NCBI GenBank assembly: GCA_025201865.1
Contig: MU602869.1
Coordinates: 26,178-39,607, forward strand
From: Ramicandelaber brevisporus
Taxonomy: Eukaryota; Kickxellomycota; Ramicandelaberales; Ramicandelaberaceae
DNA: 13,430 nucleotides
Reading direction: 5' to 3'
Shown here: in pieces, positions 8,646 to 13,430 of the stretch
How the letters are laid out: each line of letters opens with the position of its first letter
How positions within the stretch are numbered: the stretch's first letter is position 1
Position numbers and translations under genes: made by a program
The notes under the pieces: model-generated
The model's database searches: none
Told to the model about the DNA's origin: nothing
What the model saw: only the letters and a program-made list of their open reading frames with translations

Positions 8646-10250
8646 TTAGTTAGTGTAGCTCAATGCCTGGGCAGCAAACTCGGCTTCAATGAGCTCAATC
8701 GCCTGGAGAGTAGCCAGATGGCGGCGAGTCTCATTCAGCCAGCCACTTGCAAGCTGCTTGGGCCAGCCGCGAAGCTGATTCAGCTCACGAGCAGCGCCGT
8801 CAAGATCATGGCGCTTCATCATGTATGCGGCACGGCTCAGGATTGCCTCAACATCAGTGCCTGGCACATAACCCTCCTTCGAGAACATGAGGCAAGAGAA
8901 GAGCGAGGACAGAGCATGGGCCACTGCGCCACCATCCTCTGGGACAAACTGCGCATTGTGCACACGCTGACGCACACCGTCGAAACGCTCGGCGAGCTCA
9001 CCAAAGGTTGCAACAGTTGGGAGAGACTCGGCACCCGCGCCGTTCGCACCAGGGTTGCTGCTCGACACAATCTCGCTAATGGCAGTGTCGACCACTGGGT
9101 TGCTGGTGGCAGACCGTGAGAGGACGTCGATTTCAGCCTGGACGCTGCGACGGCCCTTGGTACCATGCAGAGCATCCTTCAAGGCGCTGATCACAGTGCT
9201 GGTCTGGATAATCGCGGCGCTCTCACCCAGCAAACGGCCAGTGCGCTGAGCTGTCTCGGCCAGAGAGTCAGCCTGTGCGCTCAGCTTGGCGATTCCAGCA
9301 AGACGGCCGTTGCGCTCCTGGTCAACAGCAATCGGAATGAAGCGCTCAAACTGGCGATGCAGCAGTGCATATTGATCGCGCAGCTTCTCGGAAAGTTCAG
9401 TGGCATGAGCTGCAGTCAGGTGTTGCTCGCGGACACGGCCGTCATTGATGAGCTCAGTCTCGCGCTTGCGGAGGGCATCCAGAGAGGCAGTTTCGAGCTC
9501 AGTCAGAGTCTGCTTGTACTTGGCAGTCTGGGCTTCGAGAGCCTGGTGCAAAGTTGCGACATCGGCGGCAGAGATCTTGTGCATCAGCGTATCAAGCTCA
9601 CGAAGACGCTCGCTGACTTCCTTGACGGCCTGCAGAGTCTCCGAGTCAACCTTGTGGCTGTTAATCATCTTGACGAGCGTGCTGATGGACTCGGACAATG
9701 CTGCAAGCTTCGGGTCGGCAACCTGGTTGGTCGGCAGCTCAACGTTCAAACGAATCGTATCGAGTGGGTTGAGCTTCAGAGTCTCGGCAGGAGTAGCCTT
9801 TGGTGCTGGTGCTGATGCTGCTGGAGCTGCTGGAGCTGGAGTTGGAACTGCCTTTGGAGCTGCTGGCTGCTGTGGCTTTGGAGTGGCGGGTGATGGTGGC
9901 TGTGCAACTGGCTTTGGTGGGATGGCAATTGGCTTCTCAGCTGGGAAGTACTTGTCATACAGAATACGAGCTTCATGGACAGTCTTCTCAGCAGCATTGG
10001 CCGTAAAGTGAACAAAACGGCTTCCGAGATCGTGTGCAATCAGCATTGGGTTACCCTCATGCAGCTGAATTGATGCAATGGTGACATCGGCTCCTGGAAC
10101 CCAAGATGCAAAAATGTCGCCAAAGTCCTCGTTTTCCAAAGAGTAATAAATGCCACCAGCGTACAAACCAGCCGCCAAAGTGCTGTAAATGCCAAGGCGA
10201 CGGAAGAACTTGCCCTTCTTTGGCGCTGCTGCTGCTGTTTCCTCCGGCTT

Positions 10251-10282
<32 letters not shown>

Positions 10283-10661
10283 TCTGCTCTGGTTTACCAG
10301 ACTTAGTGGATGCTGTCGCTGCTTCGGCTGGCTTCGTAGCCTTCGTCTCAGTCGAGTAAAGTCGTGTTGCAGTCTGTTTATACATTAGTCATAGTGTAAC
10401 AGCGCATTCATTCATTGACGCAATGTCAGTTACATCGTTTTATCGAAATAATCACTCCCCTCCCCCGATATCAACCGGAGATGCAGGCACTGCGCGTTTG
10501 AGCTTGTGTGCGTGCCTACATGCATCACAGCTCTGGCTCGAAAGAAAATAATAACATACCTGAAGATGAGAGATCTGAACGCGACTTGCGTACACCGGAC
10601 GAACGGCAGCCAGTCTGGAGTTGGTCGCCTTCACCACAGCACAACGGGAACGCGCGATCAT
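8646..10661 (-). CDS. MIC60: MICOS complex subunit Mic60 (mitofilin), two exons
   Basis: Core subunit of MICOS, anchored in the mitochondrial inner membrane. It shapes crista junctions and makes contacts with the outer membrane. I read two exons, 10661-10560 and 10373-8646, joined in phase 0, giving 609 residues against 540 in yeast. Exon 1 codes for an Arg-rich presequence with no acidic residue (MIARSRCAVVKATNSRLAAV). It continues into exon 2 to a likely cleavage site near RLYSTE (38-43). Next come about ten glutamines (~66-75), a membrane segment LGIYSTLAAGLYAGGIYY (94-111), and a Pro/Ala-rich linker around 165-215. A long Ala/Glu/Leu-rich coiled-coil region follows. The C-terminal mitofilin domain includes LFSCLMFSKEGYVPGTDVEA and the RAAYMMKRHDLDGAARELNQ helix. 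The ATG at 10385 lies inside the intron and would give a protein without most of its targeting signal. The stop is TAA. Confidence 0.94.
10374..10559 (-). other. MIC60: Intron 1 of MIC60
   Basis: 186 nt with donor GTATGT right after the CAG codon of exon 1, branch-like GACTAAT at 10390-10384, and acceptor TATAAACAG. Removing it joins SHLQ to TATRLYSTE in phase 0 and restores a complete mitochondrial presequence. Confidence 0.85.
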
Positions 10662-11238
10662 CTGGCGGAAACAGGCTTGCAAGTTATTTTTTTATTTTTG
10701 TTGCTGATTCCAAAAAGCGAGTCGGTTGAAAAATCGAGTGCGTTTTGCGTGGAAACTTTGACCAACGTTATCCTGTGATTGATACAATGCATCATATACG
10801 CTTATTGCCTGCAGGATTCATGGAAGTCGGCTACAGGCGACATCCGTTAAGATATGGATATAGTACAAACTGTTCAGTAGATGGAAGTTGTACCATTGTC
10901 ACACTGAGTTGCCACTATGAATGCATGATCTGCATAAAGCTAATATCATTCTTTCATGTCTTCACTGTCAATGTCATTCCAGTTGACCACAAGCTGGCTC
11001 ACTGAACAAACCATTCCTGAAGGTAGAGTGCGTCAAGAAGTGCATGACTGCCGTGGACAGTGAATGTTTATTGACGAGTCGAATTGAGTCGATTATATTC
11101 GCGTTTGCTTTTGTTTACTCTTCAGAATCTCAACTACTCGACTGAAGATTGACCACTACCAACAACAACAGCAACAGCAGTAGCAACAACAGAGCAGAAC
11201 AGAGCAGAGCAGCTGATCTACCCAGCAGCCAGCCAGTT
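10662..11238. promoter_or_regulatory. Divergent promoter region between MIC60 and the zinc-finger locus
   Basis: 577 bp separate the two start codons, so promoters for both directions must lie here. I see a GAGTCGA pair near 11075-11091 and a 9-bp inverted repeat, TTCACTGTC near 10962 and GACAGTGAA near 11056. There is no convincing TATA box. A CAA/CAG-rich stretch (11158-11215) forms the leader of the plus-strand gene. The one long frame (~10787-11005) has no recognisable domain and is not annotated. Confidence 0.55.
11158..11215. repeat. CAA/CAG-rich leader sequence
   Basis: Degenerate CAACAACAG/AGCAGAACAG triplet and pentamer repeats just before the first ATG of the zinc-finger frame. The frame here is open but has no ATG upstream of 11239, and an in-frame TGA sits at 11143-11145. 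Confidence 0.7.
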
Positions 11239-12000
11239 ATGTCGACCGTGAAGATCAAGACAGAGCCAACAGCAGCAGCAGCTGATATCAAGCTCGAACA
11301 GCACACCTCAGACATTGACACCAAAGTTGAGCCTGACTCGGATACTGACAGCGAAGAAGATGACATCAAATCAGAGAACGACGATGATGACAGTGATGAA
11401 AACACTGACCAGGACCAGTTCACAATAATTCCCAAGAGTCAGCGACAGTTCATCTGTGAACATCCAGGATGTAGTCGTGGTTTTAAGAATATCAGCCGTC
11501 TGGGAACGCACCAACATGAGCACAGGCTCCAAACTGAGTTTAATGTACACGGTAAAACTTATATTCTGACTCGGCAATCGCTAAATGATCGATGGCCATG
11601 CCCTATTCCAGACTGTAAAACAACATGGAAAACAGTTGACACTGCAAGTAATCATATACGAAGATGTCATGGCGATACAATAAAGCAGCAATTTCAGCAG
11701 CAGCAATTTCCAGCAAAGAACGCTCAGCGTAGCCGTTATTTCATTTGTGTGGATGACTTTTATGTGAATGGAATTCGTTGTGGCTATCACAATACTATTG
11801 GAGTGTTCATCTGCTACGTATGTAAATTAGTACCAGAATGTCTGCTCACTCATTTGCGGCAGAAACATGGATATGATGCGAAATCGCTTAATACAACGAT
11901 TATACCGGAGAGTGCAGCAACAGCAGGTGCTGACCCCAGTGTTAATCAGCACATCAATAACTCACATCTCGCAGCAGCAATTAGCCAGCCGTATTGGTGA
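11239..12000 (+). CDS. Zinc-finger protein, module A (C2H2 + OrsD-like), ends at TGA
   Basis: 253 residues from the first ATG in frame to TGA. The N-terminus (1-60) is acidic with repeated KxE motifs. Finger 1 has C73, C78, H91 and H95 (Cx4C-x12-Hx3H). Finger 2 has C121, C126, H139 and H144 (Cx4C-x12-Hx4H), and a Gln-rich linker follows. The next block, DDFYVNGIRCGYHN then ICYVCKLVPECLLTHLRQKH, has C192, C195, H205 and H210 and resembles the first half of the fungal OrsD/DUF3505 zinc-binding domain. The matching second half (QGWLCVTSDCGYC, then N-H-x4-H) lies just beyond the TGA in the same frame, so this stop cuts the domain. A nucleic-acid-binding role is likely from the fingers; OrsD-type proteins have no assigned mechanism that I can rely on. 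It could be a real truncated protein, half of a larger read-through product, or part of a decaying gene. Confidence 0.55.
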   Translation: MSTVKIKTEPTAAAADIKLEQHTSDIDTKVEPDSDTDSEEDDIKSENDDDDSDENTDQDQFTIIPKSQRQFICEHPGCSRGFKNISRLGTHQHEHRLQTEFNVHGKTYILTRQSLNDRWPCPIPDCKTTWKTVDTASNHIRRCHGDTIKQQFQQQQFPAKNAQRSRYFICVDDFYVNGIRCGYHNTIGVFICYVCKLVPECLLTHLRQKHGYDAKSLNTTIIPESAATAGADPSVNQHINNSHLAAAISQPYW

Positions 12001-12348
12001 CAGCAGCATCAGGGTATATTGCAAGGTTGGTTGTGTGTTACATCCGATTGTGGCTATTGTAGCTACATAGTTGATAATAAGTCTAATCACAGTACTCGCT
12101 TCCATCAAGGTGAACAGCTATCGACAGTTCCAGCACTCGTACTGCGTCTTGAGTGTGCGAGAACACAAACCTTGAGCTTTCTCATTACTCGACTGGACCA
12201 AGTAAGTGGCTCTGTCACAGCCAGTAGTAACAGAGCCAACCGGCACAAACTCGACTACAGTCACAATGAATTTAACAGTCAAGATGAGAATGAAGATGAT
12301 ACCGACAAGAATGAGACCACAGAAGAATTCGATCAAAAGCGACAATGA
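12001..12348 (+). pseudogene. In-frame continuation of module A after the first TGA
   Basis: 115 codons in the same frame as module A, from the codon after TGA (11998-12000) to a second TGA (12346-12348). It encodes ILQGWLCVTSDCGYC and then a His pair (H284, H289 of the whole frame). LVLRLECARTQTLSFLITRLD follows, matching module B's LVLRLL...CFLITRLD, and then an Asn/Asp/Glu-rich linker. There is no suitable ATG at its start. The homology to module B shows it was coding, at least until recently. Confidence 0.55.
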
Positions 12349-13236
12349 AAGTGTGATTATCTTGATTGCGAGCGTTTCTTCAACTCATTCGATCAACTCA
12401 AAACACATCGGCGCGACCACAAAATTGAAGCTGTGATTAATGTACGTGGCATGAGTTTCAATCTCACTCGTCATTTTTTAACTGATCGGTGGGCATGTCC
12501 AATTCCAGATTGCTCTTTAACATACAAGTCAGTTGGTGGTATTCGTATGCATATTAAAATGGCTCATAGCGCACCGATGAGGCAAAAGCGTGCTAATAGT
12601 GATGACGACGGCGCCAGTCAGCAACAGCAGATTGTCAAAAAGAAACAACTTACCTTTCACTATTTAAACGTGGATAACTTTTACGTTGGTAGTGCTAAAT
12701 ATGGGTATCATAATCCGACTGGGTTGTTCCTGTGCTACAAATGTCGACTGGTTCCAGAATGCCTTCTCACACATTTGCAACAGAAGCATGGATTTGATGA
12801 GAAATCGATCGATAGTGCAATTCTGCCAGAGAGTGCTAGGGCTACTGGAAGCGATCCTAATAGAAACCAGCACATCAGCAACTCATATCTTGCATCAGCA
12901 ATCCGCGAACCAAACCAACTGCATCATCCAGATATTATCCAAGGTTGGTTGTGTCTTACATCCGGCTGTGGTTACTGTTTTTCCACTAAAAGGAGTAAAA
13001 ATAAGCATCAATCCACAGAGCATGCTGGCGAACAACAAGCAACAGCTCAGGCTCTTGTCTTGCGATTGCTTTATGGGAAAGTGTACACTTCGTGCTTTCT
13101 CATTACTCGACTGGACACAACCACTAATAGTATTGAGCCAAATAACTCAGCGAGTCAGCATAATACCGAATGTGATCACGATGATGGTGATGAACTAGTG
13201 CTAATTGATTATAGTGATGAGGATGATATACATTAG
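12349..13236 (+). CDS. Zinc-finger protein, module B (C2H2 + OrsD-like)
   Basis: Second copy of the module, in the same frame as module A, ending in TAG. It opens right after the second TGA with finger 1 (CDYLDC...THRRDH: C372, C377, H390, H394 of the whole frame). Finger 2 follows (WACPIPDC...HIKMAH: C420, C425, H438, H443), then a basic/Gln linker. The OrsD-like block comes next: VDNFYVGSAKYGYHN, CYKCRLVPECLLTHLQQKHG, and IIQGWLCLTSGCGYC with NKH and TEH. The tail is acidic (IDYSDEDD). If translated on its own, the first ATG is at 12451, giving 261 residues without finger 1. That loss suggests the unit was made to be read from further upstream. Over the central OrsD-like block I count about 49 identical residues of 79 against module A. 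There is no membrane segment or signal peptide. Confidence 0.55.
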   Translation, partial: KCDYLDCERFFNSFDQLKTHRRDHKIEAVINVRGMSFNLTRHFLTDRWACPIPDCSLTYKSVGGIRMHIKMAHSAPMRQKRANSDDDGASQQQQIVKKKQLTFHYLNVDNFYVGSAKYGYHNPTGLFLCYKCRLVPECLLTHLQQKHGFDEKSIDSAILPESARATGSDPNRNQHISNSYLASAIREPNQLHHPDIIQGWLCLTSGCGYCFSTKRSKNKHQSTEHAGEQQATAQALVLRLLYGKVYTSCFLITRLDTTTNSIEPNNSASQHNTECDHDDGDELVLIDYSDEDDIH

Positions 13237-13430
13237 CCAGAACATTAACTGTCGCATTAACAACTATTGCCATTTAACACGTTGAATATACCATTATTCG
13301 ATGTGATTCCACTAGACAACAATCAGGGGACAGGTTGCTATTGAAAGAAATGAAACAAAATCTAAAGTGAGAAAGAGGTACTTAGACAATGTGCTTAGCA
13401 CTGGGCACAGTCGTTGCAGCGAAGGAAGTT
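13237..13430. other. Downstream end of the zinc-finger locus
   Basis: The last 194 bp, after the TAG, hold no frame, repeat or exact AATAAA that I can support. Confidence 0.5.

Larger units (their letters stand above)
11239..13236 (+). other. Single 665-codon frame spanning both zinc-finger modules, two internal TGAs
   Basis: Modules A and B and the segment between them share one frame: the distance from ATG to each stop (762, 1110 and 1998 nt) divides by three. The only interruptions are TGA at 11998-12000 and at 12346-12348. There is no TAA, TAG or frameshift before the terminal TAG. TGA 1 sits in a linker where the two modules still align on both sides. TGA 2 sits where module A has the aromatic residue before finger 1 (RQF-I-C against RQ-stop-K-C). 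This suggests an ancestral fused two-module protein. Confidence 0.7.

Noticed and set aside
10787-11005. About 72-codon plus frame with ATG between MIC60 and the zinc-finger locus
   Set aside because: No recognisable domain, it lies within the divergent promoter, and nothing supports translation.
11924-12036. An intron removing the first TGA (11998)
   Set aside because: Nearby GT donors are poor. The obvious short spans (22 or 35 nt) are too short or shift the frame. A longer span would delete sequence conserved with module B.
11998-12348. Selenocysteine at the two TGA codons
   Set aside because: Neither position aligns with a Cys in the other module (one is a linker, the other an aromatic position), and I recognise no SECIS-like hairpin.
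1-13430. CRISPR array, rRNA, transposase or terminal inverted repeats
   Set aside because: No regularly spaced repeats with unique spacers, no rRNA sequence, and no transposase motif or matching terminal repeats were seen on either strand.

Overview
The window looks like nuclear DNA of a fungus. The arginyl-tRNA synthetase and Mic60 are of the fungal/opisthokont type. The one well-supported intron is short (186 nt) with a GTATGT donor, an ACTAAT-like branch site and a CAG acceptor. Genes are mostly intronless and close together, and the non-coding stretches are full of microsatellites. An early-diverging lineage is possible, but the sequence alone does not fix the species.

Layout. Positions 1-4129 hold three genes in a row on the minus strand. 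They are cytosolic arginyl-tRNA synthetase (3' end cut by the left edge), the cytosolic Fe-S assembly factor Cia2 (MIP18 family), and a membrane-anchored cytochrome P450 of unknown substrate. Positions 4130-5363 are non-coding and rich in (CT)n, (GT)n and CAAA repeats. A short Gly/Ser-rich protein of unknown function (5364-5858, minus) follows, probably with a 5'-UTR intron. Positions 5859-8645 (2.8 kb) contain no convincing gene, only simple repeats and an exact 85-bp tandem duplication. Positions 8646-10661 (minus) hold MIC60, the MICOS core subunit of the mitochondrial inner membrane. Its mitochondrial presequence is encoded mostly on a separate first exon.

Divergent from MIC60, on the plus strand from 11239 to 13236, is one 665-codon reading frame made of two homologous zinc-finger modules. 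Each has two C2H2 fingers and then a CxxC...HxxxxH / CxxxxCxxC...HxxxxH block resembling the fungal OrsD (DUF3505) pattern. The frame is broken only by two TGA codons (11998-12000 and 12346-12348) and ends at a TAG. It has no frameshift and no TAA or TAG inside it. This is the most unusual object here. It may be a newly decaying gene, a read-through gene, a gene with an unrecognised intron, or a sequencing artefact.

The other genes are housekeeping or metabolic (translation, Fe-S delivery, oxidation, cristae organisation) and show no sign of forming a functional cluster.
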